Shown here: positions 32,016 to 41,249 of the stretch, piece by piece | Layout: the number at the start of each line of letters is the position of its first letter | Numbering within the stretch: the first letter of the stretch is position 1 | Assembly: GCF_021654655.1 (NCBI RefSeq) | Contig: NZ_AP025225.1 | Location: forward strand, 756,001 to 820,000 | Direction: 5' to 3' | Source: Candidatus Hydrogenosomobacter endosymbioticus | GTDB taxonomy: Bacteria; Pseudomonadota; Alphaproteobacteria; Holosporales; GW7 | Length of the DNA: 64,000 nt | Made by a program: the position numbers and the translations under genes | The notes under the pieces: generated by a model | What the model saw: only the letters and a program-made list of their open reading frames with translations | What the model was told of the DNA's origin: nothing | Database searches by the model: none

Positions 32016-32139
32016 GAGCAAAATGACGAGCTCTCTATAAAAAAAGAATTTGGAAATATGGCTTTTTAATTATAAAAATGGTTCACATAATGAAATGCTT
32101 TGGGCTGCAAATTGCGAAGATATTGGAGAAAAGGTTTTT

Positions 32140-32880
32140 ATGAGAGAGATCGTTCTTGATACAGAAACCACTGGGCTGTCTGTGCAAAATGGACACAGGT
32201 TAATCGAAATAGGGTGCGTGGAACTGTTCGGAGGAAGCACAACTGGCAGGACTTTTCATAGATACATAAACCCAGACAGAGATGTTGATTCAGAGGCATT
32301 TTCTGTGCATGGAATTAGTTCTGATTTTTTGAAACAATTTGATCCATTTGATAAAGTTGCTGACGAGTTTTTGGAATTTATTGCTGATTCGTCGCTCATA
32401 ATACACAACGCGAAATTCGACCTTCAATTTATTAACTTTGAGCTGGAGAAGTCCAAAAAACCTTTGATAGCTAATAGAATTGTCGACACTCTTATGATGG
32501 CACGCGAGATGTTTCCGGGCTCTCCGGCAAGTCTGAATGCGTTGTGTAGGCATTTTGATATAGATCTTTCCTCTAGGAGTCTTCATGGAGCGCTTTTAGA
32601 TGCGCAGCTTTTGTCGAGGGTATATATAAAGCTAACTGGAGGCGCTCAAAAATCGTTTGAGTTTTTTCCGCATATTCAAGATTCTAACGCGGCTAAACAA
32701 GGTGATATGGGCTACCGTAAACCGATTAGCGACAAAGCAAAAGCAACTGATGGCTCGATTAGTAGGCTTTATGATGATGCTATAAATAATCGCGAATACA
32801 CTGTTCTTTTTCCTTCAAGCGAAGAATTGATGACTCACGCAGATATTATAAAACAGATTGGTGCGCCGGCGTGGAGATAG
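32140..32880 (+). CDS. dnaQ: DNA polymerase III subunit epsilon (3'-5' exonuclease)
   Basis: The proofreading exonuclease. DEDDh motifs are visible: Exo I LDTETTGL, Exo II HNAKFDLQFINFEL, and Exo III HGALLDAQLL. The frame opens at 32050, but ATG 32140 (MREIVLDTETTGL) has AAGG five bases upstream and matches family starts, giving about 246 residues. The tail (residues about 180-246) would hold the clamp/alpha-binding part. It begins 124 bases after gyrB on the same strand. Confidence 0.95.
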   Translation: MREIVLDTETTGLSVQNGHRLIEIGCVELFGGSTTGRTFHRYINPDRDVDSEAFSVHGISSDFLKQFDPFDKVADEFLEFIADSSLIIHNAKFDLQFINFELEKSKKPLIANRIVDTLMMAREMFPGSPASLNALCRHFDIDLSSRSLHGALLDAQLLSRVYIKLTGGAQKSFEFFPHIQDSNAAKQGDMGYRKPISDKAKATDGSISRLYDDAINNREYTVLFPSSEELMTHADIIKQIGAPAWR

Positions 32881-33122
32881 CTAATAGGCTTATAGCTGAG
32901 CAAATTTATTAGGTGACTTTATGAATAGAGTTCTTCGGAAATTATCACTTTGTTAAATAAATGGTATAAATGCTTGCAACAATACTAAACTTGAAAAAAA
33001 TCTATTTATTTTTTATTTTAAATCTAGTTTCAGAAGGAGTATAATAAAATCGAGCACAAAGCGCGAAAAAGCTGAAATGTATGTTTTTAGCAAACAGAGC
33101 GTCAAAATGTCTTTTATATATG

Positions 33123-34286
33123 CTAAAACATATCAGCTGGGTCTATGCTTTTTAGTTTATTCATGGCCAAAATTCCAGAAGCAACGCACATCAAAAATAT
33201 CAAAGAAAACACATTCAGTATTTTGCCAAAAGTCATGTCCATTGGGATATATGTCACCGACTCTGTAACTTTATACAGCGCTGCAGAGGCCAGGGCTCCT
33301 GGTATGAATCCTACTATTGCGAGTATCATAGACGAGCACACAACAATCTTTACTAAATAGCTGTGCGGATAGCCCATGGCTTTTAAGGTGGCATACTCAT
33401 TTAAATGATTTGTGATGTCTGTGAAAAGTATCTGGTATACGATTACCATCCCGACTATGAGACCCATGATGGTTCCAAACCCAAATATAAATCCTATAGG
33501 AGAATTTATTCTCCAATAGGCTTCCTCGTGCTCTATAAGCTCTTTTTTTGTAAAAACGAATACGTTTTGGTTTAGAAGCGCTTGTAAATCTTTTTTCACT
33601 TGATGTGTGAGGTCTTTATTTTTTATGGAAATCATTCCGACATCAACTCTGTTATGTGACTTATATGGGAACAGTTTAAAAAAACTGTCTTCGCTTACAA
33701 CTATATTTCCGGAAGCCGCAAACGATGTACCAAGGCTAAATGTGCCCATAACTTTTATTCTATAGTCATTTACTTCTGTTTCTATCGGCCCGGTTTTTAG
33801 CATCTCTTTTATTGGTCCAAAATCATACTTCGATCTGTCATCAAAAAGAGCGCTGTCTTTTATTGTTAAAAGAGATTTTTTAGATCTAAATTCGTCAGAC
33901 GATATGATGCACTTGTCTGGAGCAACTCCGAAAACCAAAAGAGCACGCTTGCTTTTTTTCTGAGGATTTGTCCAAATGGCCTGCCCTATGTATAGCTTTT
34001 TCACTTCTTTTACATCTGGGTGGCCGCATGCTCTCATCAGTTCATATTTAGGAAAGCTGCTCCCGCGCCAAATGGCTTCTGTTTGCTTGTGGATTACAAA
34101 CAAGTCTCCATCGAGCTTCCGAGGAATGTTCGAAACACTCTTGAATAAAGAGTCTTTAAACCCGGACTGCATGAACACTAATATGCACGCAAATATAACT
34201 CCTAGTATGGCGGCTATTGTCTTAGATTTTTCGTATCGCAGTTGCCGCCACGCAAGCCTTAAAGCGAAGTAACATGATCGTAGCAT
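33123..34286 (-). CDS. devC: DevC-like ABC transporter permease
   Basis: A 387-residue FtsX/MacB-superfamily permease. One N-terminal transmembrane helix (TIAAILGVIFACILVFMQSG) is followed by a ~220-residue periplasmic domain and three C-terminal helices. The N-terminal LAWRQLRYEKSKTIAAILGV and the C-terminal LNEYATLKAMGYPHSYL are typical of the DevC branch, which works with a DevB membrane-fusion protein and DevA ATPase to export lipids or peptides through TolC. The devB-like gene is directly upstream (7 bases). The matching ATPase is not here but at 56484-57167. Confidence 0.82.
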   Translation of the reverse strand: MLRSCYFALRLAWRQLRYEKSKTIAAILGVIFACILVFMQSGFKDSLFKSVSNIPRKLDGDLFVIHKQTEAIWRGSSFPKYELMRACGHPDVKEVKKLYIGQAIWTNPQKKSKRALLVFGVAPDKCIISSDEFRSKKSLLTIKDSALFDDRSKYDFGPIKEMLKTGPIETEVNDYRIKVMGTFSLGTSFAASGNIVVSEDSFFKLFPYKSHNRVDVGMISIKNKDLTHQVKKDLQALLNQNVFVFTKKELIEHEEAYWRINSPIGFIFGFGTIMGLIVGMVIVYQILFTDITNHLNEYATLKAMGYPHSYLVKIVVCSSMILAIVGFIPGALASAALYKVTESVTYIPMDMTFGKILNVFSLIFLMCVASGILAMNKLKSIDPADMF

Positions 34287-34292
34287 TCGCGT

Positions 34293-35312
34293 TTATCCTT
34301 CAGGGCTAGCCTTAGCTTGTCTGCTATCGTTTACGAAGCGCACATTAACTTGCATTCCTATTCCATGCTGTAAGCGGCTGCTGTTTTGTTGCTTTGGAAG
34401 GTCGATCCTAACTTCTATTGTTCTAACATCTTGGTCTGCGTCTGGGCCAGTATCCCGTAAAGAACTTTTGCCGACTTGAAACCCAATCGCTATAACTTTT
34501 CCAATGATAGGGGTTTGTACGCCAGATATAAGAATCTCCGCCGCGCCTCCGACTCGTATCCTTCCTATATCATGTTCATACACGTCTGCTACAACTTCTA
34601 TCTCGCTGAGGTCTGCCATCTCCACGACCCCTTCTTCTCCAACTTTCTCTCCAGGACGAGTGTTGATTCTCAATATAGTCCCATCAATCGGAGCCCTAAG
34701 AACGCACTGTTCAAGCTTTACTTTTTCCAGATTAGCTGCGGCTTCAGCAGACTCTATTTCTGCTTCTGTCTTTTTAACCGTTGCCAATGCCTTCTTCAAA
34801 TTTTTGTCAGCTTCATCTTTTTTTGATTGAGATGTAGCTTTTGCTGCGAACATAGCCTCATGTCTTTTTGCTTCTTTTTCTGCAAATTCTTTTTCATTTT
34901 TTTCCGCTACTAGGCGAGATTTAAGGGCTCGAACATTTGCTTCTGCGGACGCCGCTAGGGCTTTTTCTACGTCATAATCCTTGAAGACAGCAATAAGCTG
35001 TCCTTTTTTAATAGCCGCTCCTTCTGAAACGTGTATATCTTGTACGCGAGCAACTTGTCCCATGTTGTGAGATACCCTTATTACACGAGACTTAGGCTCT
35101 ATTCGTCCAAGTGCGCCAATGGTGAGTTTTTTACTTTGCGCATTGCAATCCAAATTCGCCGGAACACCATGCTGACAGTGAGAAATGGGCTCAGAAACAA
35201 TGTTAACTCTGTTACCGCGATTTCTTCTTACTAAAACCACAGACACCGCTATAGACAAAGCGCATACCCCAAATACGGCGGCGATAACTTTTTTAGAAAT
35301 ATTCTTTCTCAT
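34293..35312 (-). CDS. devB: HlyD/DevB-family membrane fusion protein
   Basis: A periplasmic adaptor of 339 residues that links an inner-membrane ABC exporter to an outer-membrane channel. It has one N-terminal transmembrane helix (residues about 9-29), a barrel/lipoyl half (GALGRIEPKSRVIRVS), and an alpha-helical hairpin rich in Ala/Glu/Lys. The second lipoyl half follows (VLRAPIDGTILRINTRPGEK), then a beta-barrel. The GRIEP and RAPIDGTIL patterns match DevB-type adaptors. Forms an operon with the permease gene downstream. No tolC is in the window. Confidence 0.85.
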   Translation of the reverse strand: MRKNISKKVIAAVFGVCALSIAVSVVLVRRNRGNRVNIVSEPISHCQHGVPANLDCNAQSKKLTIGALGRIEPKSRVIRVSHNMGQVARVQDIHVSEGAAIKKGQLIAVFKDYDVEKALAASAEANVRALKSRLVAEKNEKEFAEKEAKRHEAMFAAKATSQSKKDEADKNLKKALATVKKTEAEIESAEAAANLEKVKLEQCVLRAPIDGTILRINTRPGEKVGEEGVVEMADLSEIEVVADVYEHDIGRIRVGGAAEILISGVQTPIIGKVIAIGFQVGKSSLRDTGPDADQDVRTIEVRIDLPKQQNSSRLQHGIGMQVNVRFVNDSRQAKASPEG

Positions 35313-35380
35313 ACCGAGTTCACTAACTATACAATGATATACAATTCCGGCAAGTTAACCAATAGCTGTGACAGGGTATT

Positions 35381-36403
35381 TCATGGTTCTGTCGTCTTTA
35401 TAACCTTATCTTCTGAGACTTCCTTTAATATTTTATTGTTGATATCTGCGGAGATCATGTCTGCGATCATTTCTAGGGCGTAAGCAAAGCCTCTTTCATC
35501 TGCGCCGCCGTGACTTTTTACTGCTATACCGTTGAGTCCAAGCCATAAAGCTCCATTATACGATCTAGGGTCGAAGTATTTTGTCATCTCCAACAGAAGC
35601 GGTTTCGCCAGCATCATGGCAAGCCTGCCTCTTGTGGAGCTTGATAAAGATTTTTTCAGGGAGTTCATTAACAGCTTCATAACTCCTTCTCCGGTTTTTA
35701 GAGCGATGTTTCCTGTAAAGCCGTCTGTTACCATGACGTCGACAACGCCGCTGGAGATGTCGTCTCCCTCTATAAATCCGTAAAAATTTACGTTTCTAGA
35801 TTTTATGATAGAAGCAGCTTCCTGGAGTACGCCGTCGCCTTTTGTTTCTTCAGACCCAACATTAAGCAATCCGACAGAAGGATTGTCTACACCGAGCACA
35901 TGTTTTGCGAAAACAGACCCCATAACAGCGAAATCAACAAGATTTTTTGATGTGCACGACAAGCTTCCTCCAAGGTCAAGCATTATGCTTTCGCCGCGTT
36001 CTGTGGGGATTTGGCTTGCTATAGCTGGTCTTGCTATACCTGGTAACGTTTTTAACATTACTTTCGAAAGAGCCATATAAGCTCCTGTGTTGCCTGCCGA
36101 TATCACACCATCTGCTGCTCCTTCCACTACAGCCTCAAGCGCTAGACGCATGCTGGATCTGGCCATTCCTCGAACAGCCCTGCTTGGCTTTTCACCAGTG
36201 GAAACGACTTGGTCTGTATGAATAATACAGACCCGGTCGCGCAAAGATGGAGGCTCGGCATTTACCAAACGAGAAAGTTCTCTTTCGTCTCCAAACAGCA
36301 CAAACGAAAACTCGGGCAGTCTTTCAGAAAAAATAGCCATTCCGCGAACAACTACACCGGGCGCGCGATCTCCTCCCATGCCATCAACAGCAACTATTGG
36401 CAC
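35381..36403 (-). CDS. plsX: phosphate acyltransferase PlsX
   Basis: PlsX converts acyl-ACP to acyl-phosphate, which PlsY uses to acylate glycerol-3-phosphate. The 340-residue protein has AVDGMGGDRAPGVVV at its start, SAGNTGAYMALS, GLLNVGSEETKG and the VTDGFTGNIALKTGEG motif. It is encoded six bases after rpmF, the classical rpmF-plsX pair. fabH, which usually follows, is absent; the next gene downstream is devB. The partner plsY is at 43302. Confidence 0.97.
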   Translation of the reverse strand: MPIVAVDGMGGDRAPGVVVRGMAIFSERLPEFSFVLFGDERELSRLVNAEPPSLRDRVCIIHTDQVVSTGEKPSRAVRGMARSSMRLALEAVVEGAADGVISAGNTGAYMALSKVMLKTLPGIARPAIASQIPTERGESIMLDLGGSLSCTSKNLVDFAVMGSVFAKHVLGVDNPSVGLLNVGSEETKGDGVLQEAASIIKSRNVNFYGFIEGDDISSGVVDVMVTDGFTGNIALKTGEGVMKLLMNSLKKSLSSSTRGRLAMMLAKPLLLEMTKYFDPRSYNGALWLGLNGIAVKSHGGADERGFAYALEMIADMISADINNKILKEVSEDKVIKTTEP

Positions 36404-36408
36404 AGTTG

Positions 36409-36609
36409 TTAAGACTCCTCAGCCTCTTTAGCTACTTTGATGTTAATAACAACCCTGCCTTTATATTTTCCACACGAAGAGCAAAAACTGTGCGGAAGCT
36501 TCACTGCGCCGCAATCATTACACATTTGGACAGACCTATGCATAGCCCTATCATGAGACCGTCTCATTCTCATGCGAGAGGGACTCGTTTTCTTCTTTGG
36601 AACCGCCAC
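36409..36609 (-). CDS. rpmF: 50S ribosomal protein L32
   Basis: A small ribosomal protein beginning with AVPKKKTSPSRMRMRRSHD. It carries a zinc-ribbon pair, CNDCG and CSSCG. The frame opens further upstream at a TTG (36630), but homologues start at M-AVPKKK, so GTG 36609 is the likely start (66 residues). It is followed directly by plsX, the conserved rpmF-plsX arrangement. Confidence 0.95.
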   Translation of the reverse strand: MAVPKKKTSPSRMRMRRSHDRAMHRSVQMCNDCGAVKLPHSFCSSCGKYKGRVVINIKVAKEAEES

Positions 36610-36937
36610 AACAACCAACCTATCATACAACGTACACTATGACCTTATTTCTAAATAAAATCTGCGCACAAATCAAGCTATAGGTTTTTTGTTATAACAA
36701 TGAGGGGCGCTGAAGGCGAGTTTTTGAGATAGATTGATGAATGCAAATAGCGTAGAGGCTGAGCGGCGAGATGGCAATTTGCGAAAATTTGTAAAAAGTT
36801 CCTTTAATCCATCTAGCGTTTTGGTCATCCTGGCTGCGCTCGCTCGTGTTATTCATATAGTTTAGTTGTTTAAAAGCATTTTACGGACTATAGCAGATCT
36901 GATATGCTGTGTAGGACACTTTTAGCAGAATGTTTTT
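36610..36937. other. divergent intergenic region rpmF/carboxylesterase
   Basis: 328 bases between divergent genes. No ORF, RNA gene or convincing promoter pair was recognised. Confidence 0.45.
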
Positions 36938-37621
36938 ATGAGCAGCTTGGTAAGTTTTTGCATAGGGCCGCAAGGAGCTATGAACGCGAGTGATGGGCCG
37001 GGCGCTGTGGTGTTTTTGTTTCATGGTTATGGTGCTAGTGGAAGAGACCTTTTGCCTGTTGCGGAATCGTTCTCTGGTGAGATAAAGTCGGCGAGAATTT
37101 GTATGCCGGATGGGATCGCTCCATGCGAAGAATACCCGTGCGCAAGACAATGGTTTTCCCTTAAGTTTGCGGATTTTTTTTCTGGGGATAGAGATGCTGG
37201 AATCTGGAAAGCTCTGGATGAGTCTTGCGAAGTTATTGCAAACGAGATGAAAGACATTTTAAAAGGGTTTAAAGGAAAGCTTTTTGTTGGTGGTTTTTCT
37301 CAGGGGGGCGCGGTTGCTTGCCACCTTGGGTTGCATAAAATTAAAGTGGACGGAATCATAAATTATTCTGGTTTTTATAGCTTGGTTTTTGGAGAGCCCA
37401 GATATTGTCCTCCTGTTTTATGGTGTCATGGTATAGAAGACAAGGTAGTTTCGTTTTATGAAGCAGAAAAATGTGCGGAATTGATGAAGTCTGAACGACT
37501 TAGTATAAACTTTTGTCCTATCGAAAACGTGGGCCATTCGATTTGTCCGGCTGCTGTTGCTATTGGAGTCGACTTCATTAAAGAAAAAGGGTGTTGCGAG
37601 AGAGGGAAAAGCGGCGTTTGA
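36938..37621 (+). CDS. phospholipase/carboxylesterase family alpha/beta hydrolase
   Basis: A 227-residue cytosolic hydrolase of the acyl-protein thioesterase/carboxylesterase family. The oxyanion region is VFLFHGYGASGRDLLP, the nucleophile elbow is GGFSQGGAV, the catalytic Asp lies in GIEDKVV, and the His is in NVGHSICP. The substrate could be lysophospholipids or short-chain esters; the family does not settle this. It ends about 100 bases before the convergent argH. Confidence 0.9.
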   Translation: MSSLVSFCIGPQGAMNASDGPGAVVFLFHGYGASGRDLLPVAESFSGEIKSARICMPDGIAPCEEYPCARQWFSLKFADFFSGDRDAGIWKALDESCEVIANEMKDILKGFKGKLFVGGFSQGGAVACHLGLHKIKVDGIINYSGFYSLVFGEPRYCPPVLWCHGIEDKVVSFYEAEKCAELMKSERLSINFCPIENVGHSICPAAVAIGVDFIKEKGCCERGKSGV

Positions 37622-37722
37622 ATCTGTTCTAGTGCAAAAGGCCGAGAGTATATCTGTGGTGTTTTATGGACTTGCTTGGTTTATGCGTATGTCTCCTGGC
37701 GTGGGTAGCCGGTTGTCAATGA

Positions 37723-39045
37723 TCAGTTTTCGTCGCTGTCCCTTTTCGCTAATAGCTCTGAAAGCTCAATAAGTCCAAGTTCATCTAGCCTGCAGCCCTT
37801 TTGTACGGCTCGCTCTATCATGACGTCTTTTATAGTGCCGTTTTTTTCAGCTGCCTGAGATATCCAGAGGCCTACTATATGCTGAGCGTCTCTAAATGGA
37901 ACTCCTTTAAGAACGAGCCCTTCAACAATACCTCCGGCTTCTATGAACCCCGAGGTTGCTTTTTCTTCCATCAGTTTTGTATTAAATTTCACGTTTTTTA
38001 GAAGAAAAGTAATTGCGTTAACGCTAGAAATAGTTGTGTTTGTTGCGTTAAACATAGCGCCTTTGTCTTCCTGCATGTCCTTATTGTATGCCATTGGCAT
38101 TGCTTTCATTATTGTTAGAATTTCCATTAGAGAGCCGAATACGCGGCCACTTTTCCCTCGAACTACTTCGAATACAACAGGGTTTTTTTTATTTGGCATG
38201 AATGCAGATCCGCTGCAGAAGCTGTCGTCTATGCTGATGAACCCGAACTCAGACGTTTGCCATAAAATCATGTCTTCACACAGGCGAGACATGTGTACCA
38301 TTATTGTGCTGCAAACAAAACACCACTCTATAATGAAATCCCTATCGCTTATGGCATCTATAGTGTTTTCTATTATTCCAGCGAACCCAAGCTCTTTTGC
38401 GACAAACTCTCGGTCTAGCGATAGCAAGCTGCCAGAAATAGCACCAGCTCCGTATGGGCAGAAATTTGCGCGCTCTTTCCAAGATGCAACGCGGCTTAGA
38501 TCTCTCGTTAACATGCCGACGTAGGCCATGAAGTAAGAGCTTAGAGCGATTGGTTGTGCTTGCTGTAGATGGGTATAGCTAGGCATAGAGACATTTTTAT
38601 GGGTATCGGATAGATTGGATAAAACTGCAATTAGCGCATTTAGCGTGAGAGACAATTCTTGAGATTTTTCTATAAGATACATCCGCATGTTGCAAGATAT
38701 TTGTTCATTTCTGCTCCTGCCTGAGCGGAGCCCTTTCCCTATATCTCCAAGTTTCTCTATAAGAAGGTGCTCTATGAAAAGATGGATATCTTCAAATTCT
38801 ATGTCATCAAGCTCGTGCTTATTTGCATCTATTTCATCAGAGATGTCTTTAAGGGCGGTTATTATCTTTTGCTCTTCTTGTTTATTTATTATTCCTCGAC
38901 AGGACAGAACTTTTAAATGAGCGACAGAGACGGCTAGCTCATACCTGTGAAGTATGTAGTCTGTCAATAATGACGAGTTTATTTTTGCTGCAACTGGGTC
39001 AAGATTTTTTTTGAACCTTCCCCACCAGGTCTTGTTGCTCACCAT
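37723..39045 (-). CDS. argH: argininosuccinate lyase
   Basis: ArgH splits argininosuccinate into arginine and fumarate. From ATG 39045, which has GGAGA upstream, the protein has 440 residues. Conserved features are SGRSRNEQ at 108-115, SYTHLQQAQP with catalytic-base His159, and the fumarase-superfamily signature GSAFMPNKKNP at 279-289, which keeps the catalytic Ser280 although the second Ser of the usual GSS is Ala. argG and other arginine genes are not in the window, so the enzyme may use imported argininosuccinate or serve a partial pathway; that is inference. Confidence 0.93.
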   Translation of the reverse strand: MVSNKTWWGRFKKNLDPVAAKINSSLLTDYILHRYELAVSVAHLKVLSCRGIINKQEEQKIITALKDISDEIDANKHELDDIEFEDIHLFIEHLLIEKLGDIGKGLRSGRSRNEQISCNMRMYLIEKSQELSLTLNALIAVLSNLSDTHKNVSMPSYTHLQQAQPIALSSYFMAYVGMLTRDLSRVASWKERANFCPYGAGAISGSLLSLDREFVAKELGFAGIIENTIDAISDRDFIIEWCFVCSTIMVHMSRLCEDMILWQTSEFGFISIDDSFCSGSAFMPNKKNPVVFEVVRGKSGRVFGSLMEILTIMKAMPMAYNKDMQEDKGAMFNATNTTISSVNAITFLLKNVKFNTKLMEEKATSGFIEAGGIVEGLVLKGVPFRDAQHIVGLWISQAAEKNGTIKDVMIERAVQKGCRLDELGLIELSELLAKRDSDEN

Positions 39046-39580
39046 ATCTGTCTCCAGAGACACAAGCAACCGGCTATAAAAAGAAGAAAGCGGCCGCCAA
39101 TACAAAAACCCCAGTACTAATCAATATAATCAACAAAAGTAATTTTGTCTATGTCGTTGTAAGTTTGATATAAAATGTTGAGACTGCATATAAAATCTAT
39201 ATAGCAAAAATTGCTGTTAGGCGTCAGAAATCATTCATCTAACAGTCAAGTAAAAAATTGCAGGAGCAGTATGACATGGTAAAGCTGTTATACCAGAGGA
39301 ACTCCAACATATACGATTTTAAAAATGGAGGATCCTCTTGATGGCTGTGTTAGTGATATGAAATTAGCTCAAGAGATTTATGTTGAGCGAGATTAACTTA
39401 AAGAAATGGGTTCCGATGAACAGATGGTTCAGTTTGGAATGAATAATTTGCGCTGATACTGTTGTATGATGCTGTTTTATATAGAATAATTCTTGTTTTT
39501 GTGGTTGTATTGTGTGGCGATATGATAAAAAAGTGCGTTTTTTCTGAGGCGTGTTTTCGATGATAGGGAGGGAAACTGAT
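39046..39580. other. intergenic region between argH and secreted coil gene
   Basis: About 535 bases. No supportable ORF or RNA was seen. A segment at 39519-39561 is repeated imperfectly at 41058-41099, downstream of the following gene. GGGAGGG at 39566-39572 is the Shine-Dalgarno sequence for that gene. Confidence 0.5.
39519..39561 (+). repeat. imperfect direct repeat, left copy
   Basis: A ~43-base segment whose core is CTGAGGCGTGTTTTCGAT. It matches 41058-41099 (core CTGAGGCGCGCTTTCGAT). The two copies flank the secreted coil gene at 39581-41029. Confidence 0.7.
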
Positions 39581-41029
39581 ATGAACGTGATTAAAAAATC
39601 GGTAGCGTTGGCGCTTTTTGGAGTTTTGTTTATTGGTGCAGAAGACGGTGTTGCAGGTCCTAAACAGGATGTGAATATGGTTTTTGAGCAGTTTGTGAAG
39701 ATTGCTTTTGAACGAGAATCAGGTCGTAGAGGTAAAAACGACGAATTTCACATCGCCATAAGTTATCTTTCTGACGTATTCTATCGCGAGTTAGCTGCTG
39801 GCGCATTCAACTTGGATGATTTTAAGCTTAAGCCTAGGCATTTTAAGATTGACATTCGATACATTGGAGAGGAATCAGAAAAAGCTATTCAAAATTTTGA
39901 GTATGAAATGCGGAATGGACGGCTTGCCGAAAACATGATGTCGCTTGCGGTTAGGCTTGGGACGGAAGACTTAAAGCAAAAGGGATTGATTGAGGCCGAG
40001 AGGCCTAAAACGTCTTACAGCGACCAAAAAGGTATGAAGAAAGTTGCGACTGAATCTCCGCTCAAAGTTTTAAAGCAAAAAAATTTGACTGGAGCCGATT
40101 TGTCTAAGACGTTTTATAGCGATCAGAAAGGAAAAGCTACTTTTACACAGCAAATGCGTAAAGACAAAGATAATAGCGTTCAGGAGGATAAATTAGAGTG
40201 GCTACAGCGCGTGTGCATCGAATGCGTGATGGATATAAACAGTCTCAAATCTGAAATAAAAGATCTTAAATCCAGGGGCAATTCGGCGCAGAAAATGAAG
40301 CTATGGGAAAATGGTCAGCTAGAGCGTCAGGGAGAATTTCAACAGAAAATGATGGGGGGCATAAATGAGCTTCGCGCTGGGTTGGCTAAGAAGATTGATG
40401 AGCTCGGGAATTCTCAGAGCGAATCTGTGAAGCTCGGGCTGCAGGTTAAAGATGAAACGACAAATCTTCGAAGTGAAATGAAAAAGCAAACTGATGAGCT
40501 TAAGGCGCAAAAAGCTGTCAATAAAGCTGCTCAGGATAAAGCAAACGATGCATGTGTGGCGGCGCAGAGTTTACGGGATCAAATAGCCGCGATAAATAAA
40601 AATGTCAGCGAGCAGAAAGAGGCTGTTAAAAACGTTCAGAATTTGGTAAAGAACATGAGCGGCGATCTTCAGCGGCTGCAGCAACGCTTTGAGGATCAGT
40701 CGAAGCAAGTTCAGGAAGCGAGGAACTTGGCGGATGGCTCGCGTGTGGATATTCAGCAGTTGCAGCAACGCTTTGAGGTTCAGTCGAGGCAGCTTCAGGA
40801 AGTGAGGAACTTGGCGGATGGCGTGCGCGGCGATATTCAGCATCAGCTTGTGCAAGTGAGGGCGGACCTTCAAAATCAAACCGCTGAAATACGCGGACAA
40901 ATCGACAGAATAGAGCAGATTCAAAATTTGCAACAAGAGCAAATAAAAATGATGTATAAAAAAGGCGGAATTCCAGACGATAGAGCGAATCAATGGGGGC
41001 TCAACCAATCTGGGGCTCTCCATAAGTAA
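39581..41029 (+). CDS. secreted coiled-coil protein with internal repeats, function unknown
   Basis: From ATG 39581 (eight bases after GGGAGGG) the protein is about 482 residues. A Sec signal peptide (MNVIKKSVALALFGVLFIGA) is followed by a globular ~110-residue region. Next is a duplicated ~30-residue motif (LKQKGLIEAERPKTSYSDQKG and LKQKNLTGADLSKTFYSDQKG). A long Gln/Glu/Lys-rich coiled coil then carries two near-identical ~30-residue units around LQQRFEDQSKQVQEARNLADG. No catalytic domain is apparent. Architecture resembles the protein at 7396-8847, though sequences are not clearly homologous. A surface or secreted role is inferred. Confidence 0.8.
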   Translation: MNVIKKSVALALFGVLFIGAEDGVAGPKQDVNMVFEQFVKIAFERESGRRGKNDEFHIAISYLSDVFYRELAAGAFNLDDFKLKPRHFKIDIRYIGEESEKAIQNFEYEMRNGRLAENMMSLAVRLGTEDLKQKGLIEAERPKTSYSDQKGMKKVATESPLKVLKQKNLTGADLSKTFYSDQKGKATFTQQMRKDKDNSVQEDKLEWLQRVCIECVMDINSLKSEIKDLKSRGNSAQKMKLWENGQLERQGEFQQKMMGGINELRAGLAKKIDELGNSQSESVKLGLQVKDETTNLRSEMKKQTDELKAQKAVNKAAQDKANDACVAAQSLRDQIAAINKNVSEQKEAVKNVQNLVKNMSGDLQRLQQRFEDQSKQVQEARNLADGSRVDIQQLQQRFEVQSRQLQEVRNLADGVRGDIQHQLVQVRADLQNQTAEIRGQIDRIEQIQNLQQEQIKMMYKKGGIPDDRANQWGLNQSGALHK

Positions 41030-41057
41030 TGTTGTTATTATTGGCAGAGGATGCATA

Positions 41058-41099
41058 GATGGATAAAAATGCGCGTTTTTGCTGAGGCGCGCTTTCGAT
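41058..41099 (+). repeat. imperfect direct repeat, right copy
   Basis: The downstream counterpart of 39519-39561. It is followed by a GATGAGGGAAGAATCTGATA segment that resembles the left copy's Shine-Dalgarno region, as if the 5' end of a related gene once lay here. Confidence 0.65.
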
Positions 41100-41249
41100 A
41101 TGGGGTTTTTTGATGAGGGAAGAATCTGATAGTCGTTCTCGCGTGCTACTTGCGATGAGCTTCGTTGAAACGCCCACGGCCTGGGTTTCTGTCATCTTTC
41201 CATGGTCAAGCTGTTGCGGAAGCTCTGGTTATGGAGCGTGGCTATATAG

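Noticed and set aside
39273-41220. Short CATGGTxAAGCTGTT match between 39276 and 41201 regions
   Set aside because: Only about 15 bases and in a different order relative to the flanking repeats; may be chance.
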